Program-made: the position numbers and the translations under genes | Notes under the pieces: generated by a model | Seen by the model: only the letters and a program-made list of their open reading frames with translations | Told to the model about the DNA's origin: nothing | The model's database searches: none | In this document: in pieces, positions 45,180 through 58,753 of the stretch | Position numbering within the stretch: position 1 is the first letter of the stretch | How the letters are laid out: every line of letters starts with the position of its first letter | Source: Pseudopyrenochaeta lycopersici | Lineage: Eukaryota; Ascomycota; Dothideomycetes; Pleosporales; Pseudopyrenochaetaceae | Direction: 5' to 3' | DNA: 64,000 nucleotides | Assembly: GCA_003313425.1 (NCBI GenBank) | Contig: NHZP01000003.1 | Coordinates: 1,054,001-1,118,000 of the forward strand

Positions 45180-48100
45180 AAATTACTGTTGTTATTTTTG
45201 TAAACGATCTTCTTCAAGTGGCGCACTAAAAGTTTCTGAACATTTCTTCTTCTGCTATGCATAAACTCAGGAGCCTCTTGCACCGCTGTAGACTGATTAA
45301 GCTCCTCTCCAGTTCCTTGTAGGGTGGGTAACGCGCGCATTTTAAACGTAAGCTGTCTGCACCTTCCGCTAGATCGACTGGAAAGGCCCTGAGGTCCAGA
45401 CAAAGCCCTCAAGTACGGTTTCTGGGCCTGAATGCACTTTCCTTGCTCCTGTAGAGGTCGCCCATATTCTCTAACGTATTGATGCTGGCAAGTACTGTTG
45501 GACAAGTACATTGCCTAGTGCCTCCTCATACCCTTGCAGTGCTCGCCCCTATATCTGCTCTGAATCCTCCAGATTGCCTTGATTTTTGTAGAGGCTGCCT
45601 AGGTTGTTGACTGTGCTTAGTATCGACATGTGGCCGGGTCTAAGTGCTTCCTCCCTCCCTCGCAGCGCCTGCTTGTACCTCTGCTCTGCTTCCGCTGGCT
45701 TGCCTTGGTTTGCATAGAGGGAGCCCGGGGGTTCCTGTGGGATCGAGAACTGCCATCCGTTCGCCGCCCCTATCGACGTCTTATTGTTGTCTCTGCTGTC
45801 TTCAAAACCGCGTCTTGTTTGGCTTTGTACTACCCATGGCAACACCACCTGAGCATGAGGAGGTAGCCGACGCTGCACAATTGACCAGTCACTAGTTGAA
45901 GTTTCTGGTACCGCCCACCCAATCGCAGCCACCCCTAGTGGACTGAGCTTTGACGCCAACCGCTTGCCATGGTAGTGACACGCCCACTTATGGACGACTT
46001 GTTCCACCTCTTCAATCAGGGAGTAGCTGCGTAGTAAGCGCATCGCCTTACTGATCGCCAGTTCGCTGCTCGCCACATCCCTAATCCACTCGCACAACAT
46101 CCTCGTAACTGCCACAGACCTTTGGGGTTCTGCCGCAAATAAGCGATATCAAAGGTCCTTATCTTCGAGGAACGACCACAACAGCAAAAGGTTCGCAGTA
46201 GCTTTGTGCTTGTCGCGGATCGCTTGGTACGAGATGGTTTGAGTAGTTTGGGACTGGTGCGACGGCCGACTCCACGAGCTCGCTCCACTGCTGCCCATAA
46301 AACTTGAGATAGGCCTCGATCCCTATTCCATTCCCCCACAGATATGCAGACGCCCGCTTTTAGCTGCGTCTGTATCTGAGGTGTCAGCTTAGACTGCTTG
46401 CATAAATCTGGCCACTGTCCTCAGCTTACAGTTCTGCCTTTTTTACCAGCTCTCAAACATAGATTGCGCTTGTTCCTTATCAACACTGCTTAACTGCTGC
46501 GACGCTCCCAGCAGTTCCAGCCTCGCCAGTCGGGTCATGATCAGGATAGACCCGTGGTCGGCGCCCGAGAAGTAGCGCCTCACGTCGTATTGTTCGACGT
46601 TGTCGAAAATGAGCAACCACGCCGTGTTATCTGGTCGTGCAAGCCAGGCCATGACGTCCTGGACTATTGTATCGACGTCGACGCTGCCATCAGCGACATA
46701 CACCCGACTCGTCTCTGGGATTTGACCTCGAGGAATTCTGCTGGCGCAGTCAGCAATGCTCCGCTTGAGTGTGTCCTCGCTTCTTCCGTCAAGCCATAGC
46801 ACTGCGCTGAACTGGCGGTGGTGTTGCCGCACAAACTCTACCGCCATCTGTGTCTTACCCATGCCGCCAAGTCCACGCAGTACGTGTATCTTCTGTCGGT
46901 GCTTCTGTTCGCGTCTAGGCAAGAGCGCTTGTTCTAGCCCTGCCATCTCTGCCGGTCGGTCTACGAACGTGCTTACTCTTGGGACGCCCTCGAGGCTGAA
47001 ATGCATCAAATCTGGAGAAACTTCTTAGATTCAAAGTCAGCGTTGTGCCACTGCAGGCTGAAGGAGAGCTCTAAATACTAATCGACATACGTATGAAACT
47101 GCAGGTAATGTCTTCACCCAAATACAAGAAAGTCTAAACCTTTGATCTTGCCGCTGCCTGAAGAGTACAGAAGATTACTTACTAGCTGGTTGGAGCTTAT
47201 CCACGCCTTGCTTCTTAACAACCGCAAGGATTTCTTTAGCAAATGCTGCCGCCGTGGCTGCCGCGTATGGCTGCCATCGCTTGTTTTTATGCGAGTCTGC
47301 ATAGTTGCATATACCTGTGATTACAAGACATGGAAAGCCGTCCATTAAACCAGCTGCTTCCATCTCAAAACATATTACGCCTAACTCTCGTGCTATCCTG
47401 TCGCGAAACAAGCTGTCCTTGATCACCTTATTGCCAGATGCAATATTGCCGTAGTGGATCTGTGGATCGGCAGTTGTCCGGGGCTGTCTTTCAACCCTCT
47501 GCCCGATTTCGCATCTATCACATGTCTCGCCTCCAGCATGGTTGTAGGTCGACTCGTACAGGTAGTCGTGCTCCGTGCCTTGATATGTGAACATCTGCGC
47601 CATCCTGGGTTTGGTCTGTCCCATTTTTAGCAAGTGCTCTGCGAGCCCATTCCCTTCTATCATGTGCTTTATCTTGATATCTTGCACAGCATTTAACAAC
47701 GGTCGTGGTGGTTTATTTAATGACCCCGTTCGTTTAAAGCCGCCACTTTCCATCTTTCCAAAGTCCCATTGTACCACCCCACCATAAATACCTTCTGGCT
47801 GGCTGACAACGACATCACCTAGTCGAATATCCACCTTCTTGCTCCATACCCCTCCACCTACCCCAACCAAAAGTCCGATCTTGATTGGGAAGCTGCGCAG
47901 CATGTCTTTCGCAACCGACGCAGCCGAATTGTTGCCCTTCATACCAGCAGGCAGACATGCAACAACAATGTTGTGATCCGCGATCCTACCAAAAGTATAG
48001 CTATTGTCGTCGTCTTTGGGCGTCGGTAGAGCCTCATGCACTTCGTCCAGCATAGCCACAAAGGCTGCTTTCTCTACTGCGAGGGCGCATATTACTCCAA

Positions 48101-48182
48101 TAGTGTAGTCGTTGTGGGTGTATCGAGGTCGCGCAGAACGTGGTAGTTGCTGGTCATCTTCCAAATCTTCGTTGCCCGCCAT
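45180..48182 (-). pseudogene. Decayed NLR: PNP_UDP - NB-ARC - TPR
   Basis: The minus strand encodes a fungal NLR in order. The nucleoside phosphorylase-like N-domain (48182-47183) has YTIGVICALAVEKAAFVAML, GLLVGVGGGVWS, GDVVVSQPEGIYGGVVQWDF and CFEMEAAGLMDGFPCLVI. The intron is 47182-47012 (donor GTAAGT, acceptor TCCAG). The NB-ARC core has the P-loop GLGGMGKTQ, VLWLDGRSED and Walker B WLLIFDNV, with DHGSILIMTRLARLE. It stops at 46443 after FESW. Downstream, homologous segments persist in different frames: AYLKFYGQQWSELVES, then YQAIRDKHKATANLLLLWSF with a TGA where this family has Trp (KDLW), then VAVTRMLCEWIRDVASSEL and TPR units (LYANQGKPAEAEQRYKQAL, NNLGSLYKNQGNLEDSEQ) with more stops to 45.2 kb. 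A 522-aa N-terminal product (PNP plus NB-ARC) could still be made. In intact members this class is thought to control non-self recognition or regulated cell death. Confidence 0.85.
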
Positions 48183-49167
48183 GACGCCTCGGTAGTGATT
48201 GGTAAAGATAGATAGGCTGATGCGGGAGCATAGCTCCTTGAGCTGAAGGCGTGGTGTTCGGGTTCACCTCATGGCATTCGCCTGGAACAGCACGGCTGAT
48301 GCAGCATTTCTGTCCCCAGCGCATGCGGCTGAGTTGACAAGGCGGCTCGACAGCTAATGTGTGTGTGTTAATAAGAAGGATTCAAGGCTGTGGCGGATGA
48401 GTGGGGCCTTGGGTTGCTGATTCGGTTGTTGCTGCACGGCATCGTGCCGGTGCCATGGCCGTCTCGGCTGGTTGCAGTGCCTTTCCCCTACACGCATCTC
48501 TCTCTATGCTCCAGTGAGGTCCTATTAGAGTTTCGGTGCTAATGCACTCATCTTTATTGCTTCTCGGATGTGCAAACCTGGCACGCCAAAGTTTAGCACG
48601 GTTTTACTCGTCAGGGTTTCTTACATTAATTAGCCAAAAGCCACGCGATCGACAGCGTCTTCGTATAACGTAGAACCTTGTATCTTTAAGTCTTCTACAC
48701 TGCAGCGGCAACTATACACAGTGTGTATCAATTGAGTGGTGACGATGACAGAACTACGATGGCCGACGGTGCACAATCTAGTTGAGTCGCAGTCACCATG
48801 GTCTCAAGCAATAGTTGGTTAGAGCGCAAAGGGTTAGTTCATCAAGTGGTCTCTACACGACTCCTCACTAGGTCCACCTTAAATGTAGGCTTTTGCACCG
48901 CAGTGCTGTTATTTATACTGTGACGCTTCTACATTAGAACGATCTCAGACATGTAAGGGCAATACGATACACTGAGCAATGTACAGTCAGTGGAACTCGC
49001 AGGGTGGTAGCATTAGATGCCCCTCCTCTCCGTTACGATGTCACGGCGGGCCGTGTAGTGTGTTGTCGTATTCACGAAGCCAGTTATGAAATGATCCAGT
49101 CCAGGCAAAGAAGCTTAGAATTTGGGGCCCATCGTCGCATCTCGGGTTGCTATGTCGCGACCAGACA

Positions 49168-49190
49168 GCTGCTGCTGCTGCTGCTGCTGT
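49168..49190. repeat. (GCT)7 microsatellite
   Basis: Seven uninterrupted GCT/CTG units. It opens short Leu- or Ala-rich frames that are not genes. Confidence 0.9.
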
Positions 49191-49334
49191 GTTCCATCGA
49201 CATATCGTATTTTGTACTTTGAAACAAAGGAGCGCAAAGTTACACTTAGGCTTGCAAAGAGCGAATATGCATGCTTTCGTAAATTTATCATGGGCGCTCT
49301 ATCCAAAATTCCCACACATATATGGCGCTGTAGT

Positions 49335-49373
49335 GGAGAGAGAGAGAGAAAAAAAAGGAGGAGGAAGAGGAGG
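49335..49373. repeat. Polypurine tract, (GA)n plus A8 plus GGA-rich
   Basis: A 39-nt run of purines on the plus strand: GA dinucleotides, eight to nine A, then GGAGGAGGAAGAGGAGG. Such tracts can form triplex-prone structures; here it lies 3' of the kinase gene. Confidence 0.8.
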
Positions 49374-49662
49374 TACGGAGTAAAGGATGAAGGGATCCGC
49401 CATTTCCAATCATGAACTTCCTACCAAACACACACACAAACGCAAGAACGCCCAGCTGATCTGCAGTCTAATGAAGCCGCAAGATGATATGCCAAACGAC
49501 AAACAAGATGGGACGAAGACAACACAGACCATAAACGGAAAGAAGAATATCTTGATGTCAACTCGTCGTTATTGACACCAAGTTCCTACTCTTTTCCCCA
49601 TTCCTACTTCTGGCTCATCAATCGTCAAGATATGCTTTCCAAAAACCAAGATTGTACAACAT

Positions 49663-51758
<2,096 letters not shown>

Positions 51759-52834
51759 CTTGCACTTTCCCCGCCACGCGCGGGCTGCGGACTCTTGCTC
51801 GAGGGCTGGTGGACTGCGGGTTGCGTTCAGGCGCTCCGGACGCGTGGACCTGCGCTCATCGGCCTGGGCCTGGGGATGCTAACAAAGAGATGCGTAGGCG
51901 AGGGCCACGCGCAGAGTGGCTGTTGTCGCTTTGCGCTGCGATTTCTTCAATTGCTGGAGATCGGCTTAGCGCTCCCCTCGCCGGCCTATCGCTGGGGCGG
52001 CCGCTGATTGGCGGGTTGGCGGGGTCTTTGCACGGATGCGATGCGCTGAGACGTGACGGCTCGCCTGTTGGGCTGCGCGCGATTTCTCGACCGCTGCGTG
52101 TCGGAGAATTCTTGGTGGGATTGATGGTGATCAAGCTGGTGACGGTGTGCGCCTGGTGTTTGTGGCCTTGATCGCCGGAGGAAGCGGTAAGAAGCACGCC
52201 AACGGTCCGACAGCTAGAAACTTGGAGCGATGACATCAACAGCTTTTGCCTCACTGCCGGCTAGAAATACTCCCATACCACATACAAACACGCGTTCACT
52301 AGCCGAACCACTCGAATCACCTACAGCCTGCTGATTCTGTGCATGGCCACTCCTTGTTTTGGGCGCTGGGCATCCACCAAGCTGGAATCGCAACTGGCGC
52401 GATTCATCTCTCCCGACCCTCGCAACACATGTGACCAAGATAACAGACCTCCCTCTTGTCGCTGAAAGAACAGAAAAAGAGAGAAAAAAAAACAGATTTT
52501 GCTTGTGTTTCGTCCACTATATGTGTTACAATACTACTACCTTGCCTGCACTTCCAGATGCCCGAGCCGTGGGATGAGATCGTCATGCAAGTAATCACCC
52601 CAGCCCAACGCGACCCGTAATCCCAGAGGCCACAATTACTGCTACCCTGCCATCGTAGTAATACATGCATTTGTTCCATTCGCTATGCAATATGAAGAGA
52701 GAAAAATAAAGAGAAGATAGAGACATGCTTCAGCAGCTCTAGGCACAGCAGACGGTACCACCTGAAGATGCAGGCAACTCCCAAATCATCCGTCTGCAGG
52801 TCTCACGCGCGGAGAGCCGCATGAGGCGCGCGGG
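51759..52834. promoter_or_regulatory. SR-kinase promoter and golgin 3' region
   Basis: A GC-rich 5' half (51.76-52.2 kb) sits upstream of the kinase and opens chance ORFs on both strands. The half near 52.4-52.83 kb is the golgin 3' UTR. No gene is supported. Confidence 0.5.
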
Positions 52835-55800
52835 TTATTTCGCCGAAACTGCGGCCATCCATTTCTGCTCGTCTTTCTTGTCGAAATGCAACAGCATCCC
52901 CAGGACGGGTATGAGCTGTTGTTGGTACTTCTTATCGCGCTGCTCGAGGAATTGAAGGAGCACATTCTTCAGGTACACATAATCAACTGCATCCCCGGAT
53001 TGAGCGGAAGACGCACCTCCTTTGGGTGGAGGAGAAGCCAGTCGTGACCGTGAAGAGTCATTCGATGACCTTGAAGATTGGGCATTAGAGTCCGGACCTC
53101 GTGTTTTCAAGGCTCGAAGCTCTTCCGACATTGTCTGCCGCATATTAGCATGCAAAGTCTCCAACCTGCGCGGTATACATACCTTGCCTGACTTTTGCAA
53201 TTTCTCCAGGCGACTCTGAGTCTCGTCAAATGCACGTCGAAGGTCGCTCTTTTCCTTTTCTAAATCGCGTGCTTGCTTCTCGCTTTCGTCCAAAGCGTCT
53301 CGGAGCTGTGCCATAGCGAGCCTAACTTCGGCGGCCTCTTCGCTAGCTTGCGCAGCTTGTTTTTCAAATTCTTCTTTTTGCCTGCGGAGCTCCTTCTCAG
53401 CAGAGGCAAGATCGTCTTTATCCTCCACGGCACGATTCATCGCTCGCTCGGCGTCGCGAACCTTTTGCTTCAGCTCTTCGAGCTCCCGAGCTCGTCGTCG
53501 ACTGAAGTTGCTGGCTTGCTCTTCGGCACGCTCCCTCTCTTCCACTGCAAGATCAAGTCGCTCCTGCATCTCTCGCACTCGAGCATCAGCCCTCCCTTGG
53601 GCATCGTTAAGCAGTCTCCTCATTGTTTCTGCTTCTCGGCCTCGTTCGCTTAGCAGCCGATGAGCGTCGGCCAGCTCTTCTTCCAGGCTCTCACTTCGTG
53701 CACGCACCTCTTTCATCTGAGTGCTTATTTCTTGAGTCTGATCCTGCATGCTGTTCATAAGGTCCTGTGCACTTGCATATTGCGCAGACTTCAGCTGAAT
53801 TTCATCACGTAGGCTTCCAGTCTCGCGTTTCAGTTTAGTGACTTCTTCCTCTAAGTCCTGCACTTTGCCCCGGGAGGCTTTGAGATCTTCTTGTGCTTTG
53901 CCTAGATCTCTTTTGAGCTTGTCTCGGTCCTCGATAGCATCTTTCCGCTCAGTCTCGGAGTTCTGGAGGTCTCTCTGGATCTTCCTGTTGGTCTCTTCGA
54001 GCGCCAACCTCTGTGTGGTCTCCTGCTTAATCTTCTCATTCAGCGTCTTGATGTCGCTTTCCTTGTCAGACAACTGGGAGCGGTAGGTTGCAATCTCGGT
54101 CTTGAGATCCTTCTCACGACCCTCTAGTCGGCGTACTTCACTAGTCTTAGTGGATAGTTCATCTTTTGTAGTTCGTAGCTCGGCAACCTCCTTGCGTAAT
54201 GAGCTTAACTCGGGTTGTGCTTTCTGCAGTACTTCCCTCATGTCGGTGAGATCCTTGAACCGGGAAGCAGCAAGTTTCTCGGCGACAGATAGATCAGTCT
54301 GTAGTGAGTCTGCCCTCGATTTAAGCCCTTCAAACTCAGCAGCCAAGGTTTTCCTCTCCTGCTCCGAGCTCTCATGCGCACTTTTACCAGTCTTGAGCTC
54401 TGCGATCTCTTTTTCAAGCTTGGCCAAACTCTCCTGTAGCACTGTTTTTTCAGCTCGCAGCTCCTTCACCTGATCCTTTGCCTCTGTGTGCTCCAAGCCA
54501 AAGTCCAAGAGATCTTGTCGGAGGGTTTCAATCTCTTCTTGCATGTCGTCTTGGTCTTTCATCTTCTTTTTGAGCCCGTCGATCGACAATGCCCGTTCCG
54601 TGACCTCTCCCTCCAACCGCTCGATTGCTGCGACCTTCGCTTGCAGTTCAGATTTCAGTTGGGCCACGGTGGTTAATGCATCTTCAAGCTGGGATGGGGA
54701 AAATTCGGCATCTCGAGGGCTAAGGAGTCCGCTCGCATCTCCGGCTTCGCTCGGCGTTCCTTCTGGAGTAGCGGCTGCACCTGCATCAGCTCCCTTCCCA
54801 CCCTTCCTTTTCTTCTTATTCTTTTTCTTTGACGGTGCGGTGTCTGTAGTTGGAGTGAGAGCAACCTGGGGTTGTGGAGATGGAATCGTCTGGCTTTGCT
54901 CTTTCTCTTTGGACGCCGCCTCCAAATCCATCTTCGCCTGCTCAAGATCTGCCAACGCACTATCACGTTTCGACTCTGTCGCTTTCAGCTGCTCGCGCAG
55001 ACTGTTGAGCAGCCCATTCATTGTTTCGTGCCGCTTCTCACCCTTGGCATGCGTCTCACGCAGTTGCGATAGGTCTGCTTCCAACTTCTCCACTTGACCT
55101 TGCAGCGTTCGAACTTGATCACTTTCGACGCTCTTCTCACTCTTCTCGGCACGAAGCCCCTCAAGCTCTTTGGTGGCTGAGTCAAGCTTCTCCTTGAGCT
55201 CGGATATAGTCCTTTCGTCGCGGTCGTGATTTTCTTTGTGCTTGTACAGGTCTTGCTCCGCGCTTTCGACTTTCGACTTCAGATCGGTCACCATACCATC
55301 GAGCTCCTGCTGCCGCTCATCAGATTCTCTTTGCAGCCGCTGTTGGGTATCCCTGAATGTATTCAAATCATTGGTAGTAGTCTCCAAGTTTTTCATGAAC
55401 AATTCGGCTGATTCCTGCGCCGAAGACAGCTCATTTTTAAGCGATTTGTTTTCCTCTTCAAGTTTACCGACTTTCTCCTCGCTTTCCTGAAGTTGCGACT
55501 GTAAGCGTGGTAACTCGCTATCATATGAGAAAAACTCTTCAGTATCATTGGTGGCCTCAGTCTGCTTGGACGTCTTGGGTGAAGAGGAAGGAGCAACAGC
55601 CTCGGATTTCGTAGCCGAATCGTCTTGTTTGTGTTCTGTGCTGGCTGGTGCTTGAGCTTTGAGGGTCTCAACTTCTTCCACAGCTTCCTTTGCGCGCTTC
55701 TCGGCCTCCTCGGCCTTCTTGTTGAGCTCGTCACGCTCCTTGGTAACCCTCTTGAGCTCTTCCATAAGCATGTCACTCTTCACATTCAATTGACCCAGAT

Positions 55801-56475
55801 ATTCAACAAAGGCTGCGGAATCGCTGATAGATGTCAGGGGAGTATACTCGCGTAGAGAGCTCTCGAACGCTTCGATAGCTCCGATTCGAGCGTGTGCGAT
55901 GCGGTACGACCGTAGCAGTTCTATCACAAAGATCAGCCTGGCTCGTCATTGCAGGGTGCGCATACTCACCAGAATACTTAGGCTCAAGCTTGTCCAACTT
56001 GCGCAGGCGAGTCTGCACCTCAGGCGGAAGCTCGGGCTCTTTGTCTGGCTTCTCGTCCACTTCGGCAGCCTGTTCGCCTTCCTTTTTGTCATCGCCATTC
56101 TCAGCGGTCGATTCGGTAGGTTGTGCCTTCTCCTTCGGTCGCGGGGTCCCTGCTCGGCTTGGCTGGTCGTCTTCCTCCCCTATGACAAACTCGGGATCGA
56201 ATTCTGAGGGATCTGGGCCCTTCCCAGCTGGTGCTGCCTTGCTGCTGTCTCCATCTTTTGCTTTTGCCGACCGTTTTGAGGGCGAAAGATTCCGCGAACT
56301 CGATCGTCTTGGAGTGGAATTGGGTCGCGAGGGCGTGGACTGCTGGGTGGCTTTCTGCCTTGCCTGTTCCTCCGCTATTCGTGCATCGATGGCACCTCGA
56401 ATGCGCTGCGAAGTCGCCTGTCAGCTTCGCTGGAAGGGTTGTTACACGGGGGTTTACCTGAAGGCCTTGAAACAT
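52835..56475 (-). CDS. imh1: GRIP-domain golgin (Imh1 type)
   Basis: Four exons, 56475-56458, 56405-55970, 55920-53183 and 53134-52835, join to 1163 aa. Donors are GTAAAC, GTGAGT and GTATGT. Exon 1 encodes MFQGLQ, joined to RIRGAIDARIAEEQ. Residues 15-130 are charged and disordered. From about 150 to 1060 there are almost continuous heptad-like coiled coils rich in Glu, Lys, Leu and Gln, broken by a Lys-rich segment (SKKKNKKKRKGGKG). The C-terminal GRIP domain (about 1108-1155) has the diagnostic Tyr in DYVYLKNVLLQFLEQRDKK, then IPVLGMLLHFDKKDEQKW. GRIP domains bind Arl1-GTP on the trans-Golgi, where golgins tether endosome-derived vesicles. The last intron is 48 nt and stop-free, so the ORF runs through it; a good donor, branch TGCTAAT and acceptor CGGCAG support splicing. 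Divergent from zuotin. Confidence 0.93.
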
Positions 56476-56713
56476 GTTGGAGAGATAGGGTTATGCGATT
56501 CAAGTAAAAGACTGAAAGAATGACAGCTAATGCATTCCCATATTCGATTATGTACACCTGTAACTATGGGTAGACAGACGCTATTCTGAGACGTCTGGGG
56601 TCTAAGTCCGGCGCTACAAGGATCATCGCTCGGCAAAGAACTAGGCCGACCTGAAATCCTCAACTTTATTTTCTGCCTTGCCTTGTCCCACTACCACCAA
56701 GAACCACTGCGCA
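56476..56713. promoter_or_regulatory. Divergent promoter, golgin / zuotin
   Basis: Only 238 bp separate the two start codons facing away from each other. No clear TATA box. A pyrimidine-rich leader lies before the zuotin start. Confidence 0.65.
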
Positions 56714-58156
56714 ATGGCGAACGTCGAGATTTCGCTGCCACTGCCCGTCCTGCCTGAGGGCTGGGCAGGTGAAAAGGACTTCAAGTCTATCGGTCAGCTC
56801 AGCCAGGCCAACGATCGCAACATCGAGCCTGTGGGCCCGCACTTCCTTGCTTATGCCCGCAGAGTATGTCGCGCTGAAGGCCCTCCTCATATTCAGCACT
56901 GACGAAGTTGTCTATACAGAAGCGCCACAAACGCACCTTTTCTGAGGACGAGCGCATTCAGGCTTCAGCCAATGTGAAGAAGGTGGAAGAGGAGGATCCT
57001 GATGACATCGACGAGCCCGAGGACCCCCTCATGCTGCAGCGCGAGGCCAAAGACTGGAAAGTAAGCACACCATTGCCTGCTTGAAAATGTGCACATGTTA
57101 ATGTTATATCAGTCGCAAGATCACTACGCCGTACTTGGAATAACCCGCCTACGATACCGTGCCACTGAGGACCAAATCAAGCGCGCCCACCGCAAGAAGG
57201 TGCTCAAGCATCACCCCGACAAGAAGGCCGCTGCCGGCGGCACCGAGGATGACCAATTCTTCAAGTGCATTCAGAAGGCAACTGAGGTGCTCTCGGACCC
57301 TGTCAGGAGGAGGCAGTTCGACTCCGTAGACGAGGGCGCTGAGGTCGAACCACCAACAAAGAAGGCAACGCAGAAGGGTAATTTCTATAAGCTCTGGGGT
57401 AAGGTTTTCGAGGCTGAGGGTCGCTTCTCGAACATTCAACCGGTTCCCAAGCTCGGTAATGATAAGAGCACCAAGGAGGAGGTGGAGCATTTCTACAACT
57501 TTTGGTACAACTTCGACAGCTGGCGAACCTTCGAGTATCTTGATGAAGACGTTCCAGATGACAACGAGAATCGTGACCAGAAACGCCATGTAGAGCGCAA
57601 GAACCAGGCTGCTCGTCGCAAGAAGAAGACCGAGGACACGGCCCGTCTCCGAAAGCTGGTTGACGACGCTTTGGCTCTCGATGAGCGCATCAAGAAGTTC
57701 CGTCAAGCGGAGAGCGCACAGAAGAACAAGCGCCGACTTGAAAAGGAGGCTGAACAGAAGCGTCTTGCGGAAGAGGCAGCTAAGAAGAAGGAAGAGGATG
57801 CGAAAGCGGCAGCTGAGAAGGAGGCAATTGAGAAGGCAGCAAAGGTCGACAACAAAAAGGCGAAAGAGGCTGCCAAGAACGCTGCAAAGAAGAACAAGCG
57901 CGTTGTTCGTGGCGCGGTTAAGGACGCCAACTACTTCCATGGCTCTGGAGATGCTCCCGCCGCTCAAATCGACAGTGCCTTGAACGATGTTGATCTCATT
58001 ATCACGAGAATCGATAATGAAGACTTGGCTGAGCTAACGAGCAAGCTCAACAATGAGAAGGACGCTGGCAAGATCAAGCTGATCTTCCAAGACGAAGTCA
58101 AGCGACTTGTTGGCGCTGGCAAGGCTACAGAGGGAGAACTCAAGTCTTTGGCTTGA
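56714..58156 (+). CDS. zuo1: Zuotin, ribosome-associated J-protein
   Basis: Three exons, 56714-56863, 56920-57060 and 57113-58156, join to 444 aa (donors GTATGT and GTAAGC; acceptors ACAG and TCAG). The start reads MANVEISLPLPVLPEGW, as in fungal zuotins. The J domain is at about residues 98-170 with HYAVLGI, the HPD triad at 131-133 and KCIQKATEVLSDPVRRRQFD. The zuotin homology domain follows (FSNIQPVPKLGNDKSTKEEV, VEHFYNFWYNFDSWRTFEYLD). A long charged helix rich in Lys, Glu and Ala (about 270-370) binds the ribosome in known members. The C-terminus has the four-helix-bundle region (SALNDVDLIITRIDNEDLAEL) without the SANT domains of animal MPP11. With Ssz1 it forms RAC, which activates Ssb Hsp70 at the tunnel exit. 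Length matches yeast Zuo1. Confidence 0.96.
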
Positions 58157-58753
58157 GTTAACAGACAATCTGGCGCCCCCTCATTCTTTATAGACATCTA
58201 GACTTGGATTGTGAAGACGATAATGACATCTATCTCATGACCTCCTCCAGGTTTATTACGATTTTTAGAAATCCAAAATGTGCCCCATATATTAGAGCAT
58301 GAAGAGCATTTTAGTTCTGTTCGTGATGACCTGATTTCTTGTCTTCACGTGTCATGCTGTTCCACCCGGCGGTTCCCCGCGGCAAGGGTCTGGAGAGACA
58401 TCATGCAAACGATGGTCTGGCGCGACAACACCAAGGAGCCAAGCGCTGCCGCCGTCCGCATCAGGCAGTGCATTCACCGTTACTTTCCTCCGAGACACTT
58501 CACTCTTCTCACACGACAATCATACACAGTCTGACCAACTCTTGCTGCGCTTCCACTCCGTCCTCGAGTACCCCGCCAGCAGTAGCTCTTCCCCCCGCGC
58601 CAAGATTACTCCACGACGCACAGCAGCACCGATTGCCTGCAGAAGCCCACGCTGCCAGCAGTTTTCTCGCGGTCAGACCGTTCTGACACTCTCCGCGACT
58701 GCGATTGGGCTTACCCGAAGCCCTCGCGCCCGTAAATTTCCTTCAATACCAGA
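58157..58753. other. Intergenic region
   Basis: Zuotin 3' UTR and promoter/5' leader of the universal stress gene. The latter half is pyrimidine-rich on the plus strand. ORFs at 58280-58534 and 58339-58686 overlap in different frames and are not supported. Confidence 0.5.

Larger units (their letters stand above)
48183..49662. other. Intergenic region with simple repeats
   Basis: This 1.5-kb stretch lies between the NLR start (minus) and the 3' end of the SR-kinase gene (minus). No supported gene. It holds a (GCT)7 run and a polypurine tract, listed separately. Confidence 0.5.

Noticed and set aside
49115..49415. ORFs through the GCT repeat
   Set aside because: They exist only because the trinucleotide repeat has no stops in several frames.
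54486..55097. 203-codon plus-strand ORF antisense to the golgin
   Set aside because: Ser/Phe-rich translation is the expected complement of a Glu/Lys/Leu-rich coiled coil.
57149..57967. 272-codon minus ORF antisense to zuotin, looks hydrophobic
   Set aside because: The Leu-rich translation is the complement of the Lys/Glu/Ala helix; zuotin itself is certain here.
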